In this document: piece by piece, positions 31,184 to 40,484 of the stretch
How the letters are laid out: each line of letters begins with the position of its first letter
Numbering within the stretch: position 1 is the first letter of the stretch
Source of the DNA: Nonomuraea typhae
Lineage (GTDB): Bacteria > Actinomycetota > Actinomycetes > Streptosporangiales > Streptosporangiaceae
Assembly: GCF_009760925.1 (NCBI RefSeq)
Contig: NZ_VRLV01000005.1
Coordinates: forward strand, 1-64,000
Length of the DNA: 64,000 bases
Direction: 5' to 3'
The notes under the pieces: model-generated
The model's input: the letters and a program-made list of their open reading frames with translations, nothing else
Database searches by the model: none
What the model was told of the DNA's origin: nothing
Position numbers and translations under genes: made by a program

Positions 31184-33040
31184 CTAGAAGCCGCCGTCGC
31201 CCGGTGGCTCGTCGTCCGTGGGATCACCCGTGCCGGGATCGTCGGTCGGAATCGACGGATCTTCCGTCGGCGTGATCGTCGGCTGCTCGGTCGGGACCTC
31301 CGGCCCGGTGGAAACCACGATCGTCACCGTCGTCTTGGGCGCCACCTTGGTCCCCTCACCGGGGTTCTGCTGGATGACGACGCCCTCGGGCTTGTCGGCG
31401 CTGGCCTGCGTGACGACCTTCACCTTGAAGCCCGCGGCCTTGAGCGCCCTCGTGGCGTCGGCCTCGGTCAGGTCGATCACGCTCGGGATCTCCGTCAGCG
31501 ACGTGGGCACGTAGATCGTGACCGAGGCGCCCTCGTCAAGCTCGGTGCCCGCCACGGGATCGGTCAGGAAGACCTTGCCCTGCGGCTTGGACGAGGGCTT
31601 CTGCTTGGGCACCGCTTTCAGCTTGGCGGCCTCCAGCGCCTCGCGCGCCGCCTCGATGTCCATGCCGATCAGGCCCTCGGGCACCTGCGTCTTCGCCACA
31701 CCCTTGGAGACCGTGATCGTGACCGTGCTGCCCTTCGGCACCTCGGCGCCGGCGGGCGGGTCGCTGGAGATCACCACACCCTTCTTGACGTCGGGATCGA
31801 ACGCGTCGGCGAGTTTGGGCACGAGGCCCGCAGCCTTCAGCTGGTCCTCGGCCTGCTTCTGGGTGATCTGGACCAGCGACGGAACCTTGATCTTCTCCCC
31901 GCCCGTGGGCTGGCCACCGCCACCGCCCAGGAAGGCGTAGGCGACGCCGATGAACGCGCCGATGATGAGCAGCGGGATGACGATCCACAGCGCGGTCTTG
32001 ACCGCCTTGTTGCCGCCGCCTCCGCTCGCCCGCCGGCGCCCGCCCCGGCCACCGTGCTCGGTGTCGCCGTACTCGTAGGGCGGGATGGCGCTCGTGCGGC
32101 CGGTGGCCGGGCCGCCGGCCTGCGTGGTGGCCGCCAGGGTGCGCGTGGCGCCGCCGTACCCGGTCACCGCCATCGTCTGCGCGTCGACCGGCATCCCGGA
32201 CATCGCGCGCTGGATGTCGGCGCGCATCTCCTGGGCGCTCTGGTAGCGATGCGCGGGGTCCTTGGCCATCGCCTTGAGCACGATCGCGTCGGCCCACGGC
32301 GGGATCTCCCGGTCGATCTGCGACGGCGGGATCGGCTCCTCGCGCACGTGCTGGTAGGCGATCGCCACCGGGGAGTCGCCGGTGAACGGCGGCTGCCCGG
32401 TCAGCAGCTCGTACAGCACGCAGCCGGTGGAGTAGATGTCGCTGCGGGCGTCGACCCGCTCGCCCCGCGCCTGCTCGGGCGAGAGGTATTGGGCGGTCCC
32501 TATCACCTGCGCGGTCTGCGTCATGGTGGCGGCCGAGTCGGCCATCGCGCGGGCGATGCCGAAGTCCATCACCTTGACGTCGCCGGCCCGCGTGATCATC
32601 ACGTTGGCCGGCTTGATGTCACGGTGGACGATGCCGCCGCGGTGGCTGTAGTCGAGCGCCCGCAGGATGCCGTCGACCAGCTCGACCGCACGCTCGGGCA
32701 GCAGGCGCCGGTCCTGGCGCAGCAGGTCGCGCAGCGTCCGGCCGTCGACGTACTCCATCACGATGTACGGCACGGGCGTGCCTTCCGTGCCGTCCTCGCC
32801 GGTGTCGTAGACGGCGACGACGGCAGGGTGGTTCAGGGAAGCCGCCGACTGGGCTTCACGCCGGAACCTGGCCTGGAAGGTGTGGTCTCTGGCGAGATCT
32901 GACCGAAGCGTCTTAATGGCGACGATGCGGTCCAGCCGGATGTCTCGGGCACGATACACCTCGGCCATGCCGCCGCGCCCGACGACACCGTCGAGCTCGT
33001 AACGACCTCCGAGTAGCCGAGGCTGAGTCATTTCCTGCAC
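31184..33040 (-). CDS. pknB: serine/threonine protein kinase PknB with PASTA domains
   Basis: A 618-residue receptor kinase. The Hanks-type domain includes GRGGMAEVYRARD (Gly loop), VAIKTL (Lys), HRDIKPANVM (catalytic loop), DFGIA (metal) and GTAQYLSPEQA (activation segment). A Gly-rich juxtamembrane linker leads to one TM helix (ALWIVIPLLIIGAFIGVAYA). Three PASTA repeats follow (KVPSLVQITQKQA…, TQVPEGLIGMDIE…, TEIPSVIDLTEAD…) and an acidic Pro/Thr tail. PASTA domains bind muropeptide and lipid II. Mycobacterial PknB has four, so this has one fewer. It phosphorylates wall-synthesis proteins. The GTG at 33040 or ATG 33031 may be the start. Confidence 0.92.
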   Translation of the reverse strand: MQEMTQPRLLGGRYELDGVVGRGGMAEVYRARDIRLDRIVAIKTLRSDLARDHTFQARFRREAQSAASLNHPAVVAVYDTGEDGTEGTPVPYIVMEYVDGRTLRDLLRQDRRLLPERAVELVDGILRALDYSHRGGIVHRDIKPANVMITRAGDVKVMDFGIARAMADSAATMTQTAQVIGTAQYLSPEQARGERVDARSDIYSTGCVLYELLTGQPPFTGDSPVAIAYQHVREEPIPPSQIDREIPPWADAIVLKAMAKDPAHRYQSAQEMRADIQRAMSGMPVDAQTMAVTGYGGATRTLAATTQAGGPATGRTSAIPPYEYGDTEHGGRGGRRRASGGGGNKAVKTALWIVIPLLIIGAFIGVAYAFLGGGGGQPTGGEKIKVPSLVQITQKQAEDQLKAAGLVPKLADAFDPDVKKGVVISSDPPAGAEVPKGSTVTITVSKGVAKTQVPEGLIGMDIEAAREALEAAKLKAVPKQKPSSKPQGKVFLTDPVAGTELDEGASVTIYVPTSLTEIPSVIDLTEADATRALKAAGFKVKVVTQASADKPEGVVIQQNPGEGTKVAPKTTVTIVVSTGPEVPTEQPTITPTEDPSIPTDDPGTGDPTDDEPPGDGGF

Positions 33041-33122
33041 TGTCCCTTACCGTTCATCATTAGGTACCGGCATCGTGCTGAGCGAAGTGGCCGCCGGTGT
33101 CCATCATCGACCCCGCGACGCA

Positions 33123-34499
33123 TCACGTCTCCTCCTTCGGCGGGTTTGTGTTACCCGGGTCAGGTGAGCCTGTCGGTGTCGTTGTCGGCGTCATCGTGGG
33201 CGTTGGAGTCGGTGTCGGAGTCGGAGTCCGAGTCCGCGTGGTGGTCGTTGTCGGGGTCGGTTTCGGCGTCGGCTTCTGACTTGGAGTTGCCGACGAGCTT
33301 ACGGTAGCCGACCGCGAGGTTACCGGCCGCGTCGACTTCACCGGAACCACCGGAGGGCGCGGAGTTCCTGTCTTCGTCTTGCGGGTTTTGATCTCCGCCG
33401 GCCTGTTGAGCGAGGACTGGGTGGGTTCGGCCACGTCAGGAGGGGGAGCCTCCTGCCCGCGGACCACGAAGAATCCCCCCAGGCCGACCGCCGCAACGGA
33501 GGCGGCCGCGGCGAAGAGCACCACCGTGCGCCGCCCCTTGCGCGCCGCGGGCTGCTGCCGCGTGGCGAAGGGCCCGCCGCCGAGGTCGTCGGTGGTGTCC
33601 TCCGCCTGCTGCTGGTACGGCCGGCGGACCTGGAACCCGGCGGGGTCGGTCAGCATGCTCAGATCGGCCCGCTCCTGGAGGTGGGCCAGCGAGTCGCGCA
33701 GCACGTACGCCCGGTCGGCCAGCTCCCGCGCCGACCCGGGCCGCCGCTCCGGGTCCTTCGACAGCAGCGCCATCACCAGCTCGCGCACCGGGCCGGGCAC
33801 GTCGGCGCCGAGCGGCGGCGGCGCCTCGTGGAGGTGCTGCAGCGCGATGGCCACCTGGGTGTCGCCCTGGAACGGCGGCCGGCCGGCCAGGCATTCGTAG
33901 GCGACCACGCCGAGGGAGTAGAGGTCGGTCGCCCCGGTGAGGGTGGTTCCCTGGGCCTGCTCCGGGCTGACGTACTGGGCGGTGCCGAGCACGGTGCCCG
34001 TCTGGGTGACCGGCGCGGCCTCCAGGGCCCTGGCGATGCCGAAGTCGGTCACCTTGATCACGCCGTCGCGGGTGACCATGAGGTTGCCCGGCTTGATGTC
34101 GCGGTGGATGACGCCCGCGGTGTGGGCGGTGTGCAGCGCCTTGGCGGTCTGGTGGAGGACGTCGAGCGCCACGTCGGGACCGAGCGCGCCGTTGCGCGCC
34201 AGGATGGCCGACAGCGGCTCGCCCTGGACCAGCTCCATGACGAGGAAGGCCAGGTCGGCCTGCTCGCCGTAGTCGAAGACCTGCGCGATGCCGGGGTCGG
34301 ACAGCGCCGCGGTGAAGCGCGCCTCGTTGCGGAAGCGCCCGCGGAAGCTCGGATCCCCGGAGACGTGGCTGCGCAGGACCTTGACCGCGACCTCGCGGCC
34401 GAGCAGCTGGTCGCGGGCACGCCAGACCTCACCCATGCCGCCGGCGGCGATACGGGAGACGAGGAGATAGCGGCTGGCCAGCTGCGTGCCCGGCGTCAC
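33123..34499 (-). CDS. pknA: serine/threonine protein kinase PknA with Thr/Pro-rich extracellular tail
   Basis: A 458-residue kinase. Gly loop GGMGEVWRARD, Lys in VAVKVL, HRDIKPGNLM, DFGIARAL and GTAQYVSPEQA place it with PknA. One TM helix (TVVLFAAAASVAAVGLGGFF) separates the kinase from an extracytoplasmic tail of ~110 residues. The tail ends in a Lys/Pro/Thr repeat region (about 33160-33290), encoded by near-perfect GTCGG-type DNA repeats. There is no PASTA domain. It starts in an ATGA overlap with the upstream pbpA and works with PknB on cell shape and division proteins. Confidence 0.92.
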   Translation of the reverse strand: MTPGTQLASRYLLVSRIAAGGMGEVWRARDQLLGREVAVKVLRSHVSGDPSFRGRFRNEARFTAALSDPGIAQVFDYGEQADLAFLVMELVQGEPLSAILARNGALGPDVALDVLHQTAKALHTAHTAGVIHRDIKPGNLMVTRDGVIKVTDFGIARALEAAPVTQTGTVLGTAQYVSPEQAQGTTLTGATDLYSLGVVAYECLAGRPPFQGDTQVAIALQHLHEAPPPLGADVPGPVRELVMALLSKDPERRPGSARELADRAYVLRDSLAHLQERADLSMLTDPAGFQVRRPYQQQAEDTTDDLGGGPFATRQQPAARKGRRTVVLFAAAASVAAVGLGGFFVVRGQEAPPPDVAEPTQSSLNRPAEIKTRKTKTGTPRPPVVPVKSTRPVTSRSATVSSSATPSQKPTPKPTPTTTTTRTRTPTPTPTPTPTMTPTTTPTGSPDPGNTNPPKEET

Positions 34500-35962
34500 T
34501 TGTTGAGCACCGCCTCCATGATGTCCTTGGCGATGGGCGCGGCGACGCCGCCACCGGTCGCCTCCTCGCCGACCCGGGCGGCGCCGGACTCGACGAAGAC
34601 GGCCACCGCCACCTGCGGGTCGGCGGCGGGGGAGAAGCCGATGAACCAGGCGTGCGGCGCCTTGCCCTCGCGGGTCTCGGCGGTACCGGTCTTGCCGCCC
34701 ACCTCGACGCCGGGGATCTGGGCGGTCTTGGCGGTGCCGTTGTTGACGACGCTGACCATCATGGCCTTGAGCTTCTGGGCGTTCTCGGAGCTCATGGCCT
34801 GGGAGAACTCCTTGGGCTCACCCTCTTCGACGCTCTCGCCCTTCGCGTCGGTGACCTTGTTGACCAGGTACGGCTGCATGACCTTGCCGTCGTTGGCGAT
34901 GCCGGCGGCGATCATGGCCATCTGCAGGGGGGTCATGACGACGCTGCGCTGGCCGATGGAGGTCATGGCGATGGCCGCCGGGTCCTCCTTCTCCTCGGCG
35001 CCGATCGTGCTGGCCTGGACGTTCATCGGTACCTTGAGCGGCTTGCCCACGCCGAACTTCTCGGCCTGCTCGGCGACCGCGTTGTAGCCGAGGTCGAGGC
35101 CGATCTTGCCGAACGGCGTGTTGCAGGAGCGCTCGAGCGCGTAGGTCATCGTCACCTGGCCGGTGCCGCAGGCGGCGCCGCCGTAGTTGGGCAGGGTGGC
35201 CGTGGTGTTGGGCAGCTGCAGCCGGGTGGGCGCCTCGACGGTGGTGTTGCCGTCGCGGCTGGAGTCGTTCTCCAGCCAGGCGGCGGTGGTCAGCACCTTG
35301 AACGTGGAGCCGGGCGCGTAGATGTCGCCGAGTGCCCGGTTGATCAGCGGCTTGTCCGGGTCCTTCTCCAGCTTGGCGTACGCGCCGAAGGCGTCCGGCT
35401 TGTCCGGCACGGAGATCTTGCCCGGGTCGTAGGTGGGCAGCGAGACCAGCGCCAGGATCTTGCCGGTCTTGGGCTCGAGCGCCACCGCGGCCCCGCGCTT
35501 GCCGCTGCGCCGCAGGGCGTCGTAGGCGGCCTTCTGCGCCCGGGGGTCGACCGTCAGGTCCACGTTGGCGCCCTTGGTGGGCTCGCCGGTGAACAGGTCG
35601 ATGCTGCGCCGCAGGAGCAGGTCGGGGCTGGAGCCGTCGAGCAGGCTGTTCTGCGAGCCCTCGATGTCCGAGGCGCTCTCCGGGGAGAAGAAGCCGGTGA
35701 TGTGCGCGTACAGCGGCCCTTCCGGATACTCCCGGACGAACCTGAACTGGCCCTTGGTCTCCTTGGACTGCGCGAGGATCGTCTTGCCGCTCGCGGTGAT
35801 CCGCCCCCGTTGTACGGCGTAGCGCTCGTAGTAGTTGCGGGTGTTACGCGGATCGTCGCGGTATTCGTCGGCTCTGACCGCCTGCAGATAATTGACGTTG
35901 ATCATGAGCAGCGCGAACATGGCCAGACAGGCCACGGCAGCGCGCTTGAGTGTGCTGTTCAT
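34496..35962 (-). CDS. pbpA: penicillin-binding protein PbpA (class B transpeptidase)
   Basis: A 488-residue membrane-anchored transpeptidase. The N-terminal anchor is AAVACLAMFALLMINVNYL. A dimerisation region follows, then the penicillin-binding domain with active-site Ser in PGSTFKVL (SxxK), the SxN-like SCN in ERSCNTPFG, and the KTGT box in VGGKTGTAET. It cross-links septal or lateral peptidoglycan in partnership with the FtsW/RodA synthase encoded just upstream, in a 4-bp overlap. The polymerase-transpeptidase pair and kinases form one operon. Confidence 0.93.
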   Translation of the reverse strand: MNSTLKRAAVACLAMFALLMINVNYLQAVRADEYRDDPRNTRNYYERYAVQRGRITASGKTILAQSKETKGQFRFVREYPEGPLYAHITGFFSPESASDIEGSQNSLLDGSSPDLLLRRSIDLFTGEPTKGANVDLTVDPRAQKAAYDALRRSGKRGAAVALEPKTGKILALVSLPTYDPGKISVPDKPDAFGAYAKLEKDPDKPLINRALGDIYAPGSTFKVLTTAAWLENDSSRDGNTTVEAPTRLQLPNTTATLPNYGGAACGTGQVTMTYALERSCNTPFGKIGLDLGYNAVAEQAEKFGVGKPLKVPMNVQASTIGAEEKEDPAAIAMTSIGQRSVVMTPLQMAMIAAGIANDGKVMQPYLVNKVTDAKGESVEEGEPKEFSQAMSSENAQKLKAMMVSVVNNGTAKTAQIPGVEVGGKTGTAETREGKAPHAWFIGFSPAADPQVAVAVFVESGAARVGEEATGGGVAAPIAKDIMEAVLNK

Positions 35963-37359
35963 CGCTGGAACACCTGCGTCAGTCCTTCGTCCTGGATCGC
36001 CTGGGGCGGAGGCCTTCTCGCTGCGTCCGACATGCGTACCAGAAGGGCGATAAGTATCCAGTTAGCCAGCAGGGCCGAGCCGCCCTGCGACATGAACGGG
36101 GTGACCAGGCCGGTCAGCGGGATGAGCCGGGTGACACCGCCGACGATGATGAAGATCTGCCAGGCCAGCAGGAACGACAGGCCGCCCGACAGGAGCTTGG
36201 TGAACGGGTCGCGGGCCGCCAGCGAGGTGCGCAGGCCGCGCTCCACGATCAGCGCGTAGACCATGAGCAGCGCCATGATCCCGGTGAGCCCGATCTCCTC
36301 GCCCGTGGCGGCGAAGATGAAGTCGGAGAAGGCCAGCGGGATGAGGTCGGGGTGACCCTGGCCGAGGCCGGTGCCGAGGATGCCGCCGGAGCCCATCGCG
36401 AACAGGCCCTGCATGAGCTGCGCGCTGCCGCCGAGTTCCCGATCGTAGAACTCCGGCTTGCCGGGGTCGAGCCAGATCTCGAGGCGGTCGCCGACGTGGT
36501 CGAAGGCGATTCCGGCGAGGATGGCGCCGCCCACGAACAGCAGGATGCCGATGATGACCCAGGAGATGCGCTGGGTGGCGATGTAGAGCATCGCGATGAA
36601 CGTGCCGAAGAGCAGCAGCGACGAGCCGAGGTCCTTCTGCATGACCAGCACGCCCAGGCTGACGCCCCAGGTGATGAGCACGGGGCCGAGGTCTCGGGCG
36701 CGGGGCAGGTCGATGAAGAGCAGCCGCCGCCCGGCCAGCGCGAGCACGTCCCTTTTGGCTACCAGATAGCCGGCGAAGAAGATGACCAGCGCGAGCTTGG
36801 CGAACTCGGCCGGCTGGATCTGGCCGATGCCCGGGATGCCCACCCAGATGCGGGCGCCGTTGATGTCCTGGCCGATGACCGGAAGGAGCGGCGACAGCAG
36901 CAGGAAGATCCCGGCCGCGCCGGCGGTGTAGGTCAGCCGTTGCAGCGCGCGGTGGTCGCGCAGGAAGATCAGGGTGACGCTGAAGAGCACGATCCCGATC
37001 AGCGTCCAGAGCAGCTGCGTGTTGGGCGAGGCCAGCTTGGCCGACGGCATGTTCGAGTCGGACTCGGACAGCCGGTAGATCATCACCAGGCCGAGGCCGT
37101 TGACGAGCGTCACCAGCGGCAGGATCAGCGGATCCGCCCAGGGCGCGAACTTGGCGAGCACCAGGTAGGCGGCGAGCATCAGGCCGCCCAGGCTCAAGCC
37201 GTACGTCAGCATGCCCGAGGGGATCTGCTCGTCCAGCGCCAGTCCGACGTTGGCGTAGGCGCCCATCACGATGGCCACCGCGAGCGCGAGCATGAGGAGC
37301 TGCGCCACACGCCGTTTCGCGGGCATGGGGACGGGGGTTGCGACCACTTCGTTACTCAC
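35959..37359 (-). CDS. rodA: FtsW/RodA-type SEDS peptidoglycan polymerase
   Basis: A 466-residue integral membrane protein with about ten helices, GTG start at 37359. SEDS landmarks include the loop segment GQDINGARIWVGIPGIGQIQ, followed by PAEFAKLALVIFFAGYLVA, and the downstream GILGTGLGQGHPDLIPLAF and DFIFAATGEEIGLTG with the conserved acidic residues. It polymerises lipid II and requires the class B PBP encoded by the overlapping pbpA gene. In actinobacteria this gene is called rodA or ftsW; the divisome FtsW sits elsewhere in the dcw cluster. Confidence 0.92.
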   Translation of the reverse strand: MSNEVVATPVPMPAKRRVAQLLMLALAVAIVMGAYANVGLALDEQIPSGMLTYGLSLGGLMLAAYLVLAKFAPWADPLILPLVTLVNGLGLVMIYRLSESDSNMPSAKLASPNTQLLWTLIGIVLFSVTLIFLRDHRALQRLTYTAGAAGIFLLLSPLLPVIGQDINGARIWVGIPGIGQIQPAEFAKLALVIFFAGYLVAKRDVLALAGRRLLFIDLPRARDLGPVLITWGVSLGVLVMQKDLGSSLLLFGTFIAMLYIATQRISWVIIGILLFVGGAILAGIAFDHVGDRLEIWLDPGKPEFYDRELGGSAQLMQGLFAMGSGGILGTGLGQGHPDLIPLAFSDFIFAATGEEIGLTGIMALLMVYALIVERGLRTSLAARDPFTKLLSGGLSFLLAWQIFIIVGGVTRLIPLTGLVTPFMSQGGSALLANWILIALLVRMSDAARRPPPQAIQDEGLTQVFQR

Positions 37360-37370
37360 CTATTCGGACC

Positions 37371-38648
37371 CTACTGCGACTTTTTCGTCGTTGTGGGGCT
37401 CGGCGAGGCCGACGACGTGGGACTGGGTTTGTCGCCCTCGGCGGGCTTCATGCCATTGATCTTCTTTACGCCCTCTTCAAGGCTTTTGACGGGAATGCCT
37501 TCCTGGATGATGGCTTTGTCGGGATCGGACAGCGTCGACAACTGCAGGCCCGTGGCCTTCTCGACGCTGAAGAGCTCGAGCGGCCCGACTTTTTGCTGGA
37601 TGCCGCGATATACAACCACTTCGTCGCCCCTAGCTCCGACGAAGAACTGGCCCTGGGTCCACTGCCAGCCGACATAGCCGCCGACGGTGACGCCGACGAT
37701 GCCGATGGCGAGCACGGTGACCAGCACAGGCCACGCCCGGCGGCGCTTCGGCGCCCGGCGCGAGGCACGCGCGCCGGGGTCGTCGAAGTCATCGTCGGTG
37801 ATGGCCGGCTGGGGAGCTGTCACCGCGCTTACTCGCCCCGCCGAATCACCGGCCGGGCTACTGCGCAAGCGGTTCATGCCCGCCGCGCCGACCACCGCCG
37901 CCTCCACGGGCACCTGCTGCCCGTCGGTCAGCTCGATCACGTCGGCGAGCACACACGTGATGTTGTCGGGACCGCCGCCCCGGTTGGCCAGGTCGATCAG
38001 CTGGCGCACGACCTCTTCCGGGTCGTCGATGTTGGTCAGCGTGGCGTGCAACGTCTCCGCGCTCACCACCCCCGACAACCCATCGGAACACAGGAGGTAC
38101 CGGTCGCCGAGCTGCGCCTCGCGCAGCGTCAGGTCCGGATCGACCTCACCGCTGCCGTCGAGCGCCCGCAGCAGGATCGAGCGCTGAGGATGCGTCGCCG
38201 CCTCCTCGGGCGTGATGCGCCCGTCGTCGACCAGCTGCTGCACCAGCGTGTGATCGTGGGTGATCTGGTAGAGCTCCCCGCGCCTGAGCAGGTAGGCGCG
38301 CGAGTCGCCGACGTGCACCAGGGCGACCTGGGTGCCGTTCCAGAGCATGGCGGTCAGGGTGGTGCCCATGCCCTTGAGGCTCGGATCCCTGCCGACCATC
38401 TCGTGCAGCTTGCGATTGGCGTCGCGTACCGCTGCCTCGATGGCGTTGAGCAGGTCACCTCCCTGCTGGGCCTCTTCGAGCGAGGCCATGGCGGCGATGG
38501 CGACAGAGCTTGCCACCTCACCGTGAGCGTGCCCGCCCATACCGTCCGCGACGGCGAGCAGGCGGCCGCTAGCGTACGCCGAGTCCTCGTTCCCTTCGCG
38601 GAGGAGGCCGACGTCCGAGCGGGCGGCGTAGCGGAGTGCGATGGTCAT
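37371..38648 (-). CDS. pstP: PP2C-type Ser/Thr phosphatase PstP
   Basis: A 425-residue membrane phosphatase. Metal-binding motifs are VADGMGGHAHGEVASSVA, LVHVGDSRAYLLRRGEL, LLCSDGLSGVVSAE and GGPDNITCVLADV. A cytoplasmic linker leads to one TM helix (AWPVLVTVLAIGIVGVTVGG) and a ~120-residue extracytoplasmic tail ending in Ser/Pro/Thr. It removes phosphates from PknA, PknB and their targets. It starts in an ATGA overlap with fhaB and is followed after 11 bp by the rodA gene, as in other actinobacteria. Confidence 0.93.
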   Translation of the reverse strand: MTIALRYAARSDVGLLREGNEDSAYASGRLLAVADGMGGHAHGEVASSVAIAAMASLEEAQQGGDLLNAIEAAVRDANRKLHEMVGRDPSLKGMGTTLTAMLWNGTQVALVHVGDSRAYLLRRGELYQITHDHTLVQQLVDDGRITPEEAATHPQRSILLRALDGSGEVDPDLTLREAQLGDRYLLCSDGLSGVVSAETLHATLTNIDDPEEVVRQLIDLANRGGGPDNITCVLADVIELTDGQQVPVEAAVVGAAGMNRLRSSPAGDSAGRVSAVTAPQPAITDDDFDDPGARASRRAPKRRRAWPVLVTVLAIGIVGVTVGGYVGWQWTQGQFFVGARGDEVVVYRGIQQKVGPLELFSVEKATGLQLSTLSDPDKAIIQEGIPVKSLEEGVKKINGMKPAEGDKPSPTSSASPSPTTTKKSQ

Positions 38649-39115
38649 TTGCGCAATTCAATGACTGTCTTGCCGACGCGGATCGGAACACCGAGCGGCA
38701 CCGGGGTCGGACGGGTGACTTTTGAGCGGTCGAGATACGTGCCGTTGGTAGAACCGAGATCTTCCACGATCCACTGACCGTCCTGAGGGAAGAGCCGGGC
38801 ATGCCGGCTGGAAGCGTAGTCGTCGCTGACAACCAGCGTGGCGTCGTTCGCCCGGCCGATGGTGATGGGCGTCTCCGTGAGGTTAATGGTGGTGCCCTGC
38901 AGCGGGCCACCTGTCACCACGAGCTGGCGCGGGACCCCCTTCTTGGCTTTGGGCTTGGCCGTGGTAGTGGCGGTTTTGGGCGCCTTGCGGGGCCCGGCCG
39001 GGGCGGTACGTGACCCGAACAAGTCAGTCCGGATGACACCGACTGCGGCAATGACGAAGAACCACAGCACCGCCAGGAAGGCGAGCCGGATCAGCAGCAG
39101 CGTGAGCTCGGACAT
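38645..39115 (-). CDS. fhaB: FHA-domain protein FhaB/FipA
   Basis: A 156-residue protein with an N-terminal TM helix (LTLLLIRLAFLAVLWFFVIA), a basic linker (PRKAPKTATTTAKPKAKK), and a C-terminal FHA domain: ITIGRANDATLVVSDDYASS, RHARLF and DLGSTNGTYLD, the conserved GR…SSRH…NG set. It reads phosphothreonine on partners phosphorylated by PknA or PknB and helps link FtsZ and FtsQ to the kinase circuit. It overlaps pstP by 4 bp and is 17 bp downstream of fhaA. Confidence 0.92.
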   Translation of the reverse strand: MSELTLLLIRLAFLAVLWFFVIAAVGVIRTDLFGSRTAPAGPRKAPKTATTTAKPKAKKGVPRQLVVTGGPLQGTTINLTETPITIGRANDATLVVSDDYASSRHARLFPQDGQWIVEDLGSTNGTYLDRSKVTRPTPVPLGVPIRVGKTVIELRK

Positions 39116-39132
39116 GGACCGTCTGTCTACCC

Positions 39133-39873
39133 CTAATCGCGCCGGAACACCAGGGTCGTGCGTCCCAACGTCACTCGCGTGCCGTTCTGGAGCTCGATCC
39201 TGCGTACCGGCTGGCCGTTGACGAAAGTGCCGTTCGTGGATCCCAGGTCGACGAGGACGACCAACTGGCCCTCCACGCGCAGCTCCGCGTGGTGCCGGGA
39301 GACGCCGGGATCGACGAGACGAAGATCGCAGTCGGTGCCCCTGCCGAGCAGGGTCACCGGCGTGGTGAGCTCATAGGAGCGGTCGCCCTGCGGGTCGTCC
39401 TGCGTGGAGACGAGCAGCCTGGGCCGGCCGTTGAAGGCGTGCGGCCGCGAGGGCGGCAGGTCGCTGGCCGGCTGACGGATCTCGTCCTGCTCGACCGTGG
39501 CGCCGCGGATGACGCCCGACCTGATGCGGAACAACCCGACAGCCAGGTCGCCGGCCGTCTCGAAGCGCACCCGGACCGGTCCCACGAAGGAGTAGCCCTG
39601 CTCCTTGGCGTACTCCCTGGCGAGGTTGGCCAGCTCGTGGCTGATGCTGTCGGCGTAGACCTCAAGCCGCTCACTGTCCGTGGTGGACAGTTCAACCACG
39701 AAGTCGTTGGGCACGAGTGTCCGACCCTGGGCGACGATCGCCGCACGCTCGTCCATCTCCCGCTGAACCGCGCTGGCGACCTCGACCGGCTGAAGGTCAG
39801 ACTTGAACGCCCGCGCAAAGGCCCCCTCAACCAAGCCTTCGAGCCGTCGCTCGAAGCGCTGAAGGACTCCCAC
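39133..39873 (-). CDS. fhaA: FHA-domain protein FhaA
   Basis: A 246-residue protein. The N-terminal DUF3662 domain (VLQRFERRLEGLVEGAFARA, FVVELSTTDSERLEVYADSI) is joined by a linker to a C-terminal FHA domain (VTLLGRGTDCDLRLVDPGVS, RHAELRV, VDLGSTNGTFVNG). GTG 39873 is taken as start because AGGGAGG precedes it, and because family members begin GVLQRFERRLE. In mycobacteria FhaA controls the flippase MurJ and peptidoglycan polymerisation at the pole. First gene of the minus-strand operon; its promoter would lie in 39874-40071, beside the tRNA. Confidence 0.93.
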   Translation of the reverse strand: MGVLQRFERRLEGLVEGAFARAFKSDLQPVEVASAVQREMDERAAIVAQGRTLVPNDFVVELSTTDSERLEVYADSISHELANLAREYAKEQGYSFVGPVRVRFETAGDLAVGLFRIRSGVIRGATVEQDEIRQPASDLPPSRPHAFNGRPRLLVSTQDDPQGDRSYELTTPVTLLGRGTDCDLRLVDPGVSRHHAELRVEGQLVVLVDLGSTNGTFVNGQPVRRIELQNGTRVTLGRTTLVFRRD

Positions 39874-40071
39874 CGGGTACCTCCCTTCCTCCGTGCATAT
39901 GATCGCGGCCTCCAAGGCGGGTGTGCCCTGGTTTCCGCTCGTTCCACGCGACCGTGAGCCAGGCGCTCGTCGGCAGTCGCGCCCAGCTCATCCGCTCCCG
40001 TGTCTTATGCGATCGTATCCGGGTTCAGTACCAGCGGCAGTTCCGTGCTACTGTTTCTCCGCACCCAACAA

Positions 40072-40154
40072 GGGCGGGTGGCGGAACGGCAGACGCGCAC
40101 GGTTCAGGTCCGTGTGTCCGAAAGGACGTGAGGGTTCAAATCCCTCCTCGCCCA
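40072..40154 (+). tRNA. tRNA-Leu (CAG anticodon)
   Basis: The 83-nt sequence folds as a class II tRNA. Acceptor stem GGGCGGG/CTCGCCC (one G:U), anticodon stem CACGG/CCGTG with loop TTCAGGT giving anticodon CAG (40105-40107), a long variable arm (GTGTCCGAAAGGAC region), and T-arm GAGGG-TTCAAAT-CCCTC. Discriminator A is at 40154 and CCA is not encoded. A leucine tRNA follows fhaA in Streptomyces as well, supporting the core-block assignment. Confidence 0.95.
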
Positions 40155-40328
40155 CGATTCGGCGGAGGCTTGTGGTCGCAGCTTAGCTGCTCCCCAAGCC
40201 TCTTCGTCGTTTACACCGGGGGATAACCCCCGGACCCCCAGCCAGGCTTTCGCCACGGCTTCCCTCCTTGGCCGGATTTGTTCCGGAAGTTCTTTGCCTT
40301 GCTGGTGGCAGACCCACAGTGACGAAAG

Positions 40329-40366
40329 CAGCCCCGGATCGCAAGGGTCCCGGGGCTGTTCTTTTT
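40329..40366 (+). terminator. intrinsic terminator between tRNA and CNNM genes
   Basis: CAGCCCCGG (40329-40337) pairs with CCGGGGCTG (40350-40358), followed by TTCTTTTTCT. The rest of the 330-bp gap 40155-40484 contains a GGGGGATAACCCCCGGACCCCC element resembling the GC-rich intergenic repeats at 55572 and 60301, and no gene. Confidence 0.75.
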
Positions 40367-40484
40367 CTCGTGTACGGCGGCGCCCGCGTTCGTTCAATCT
40401 TGGCGCCGCCGCTTGCATCCTGGTTTCTTGTCGCTTTCCCTAGGGTTGCTCTTGTTTCGCCGTGAGCGGACAAGATTTGACCCT

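Noticed and set aside
40104..40473. Minus-strand frames over the tRNA and terminator
   Set aside because: They translate the complement of the tRNA-Leu T-arm (…RRDLNPHVLSDT…), a known artefact.
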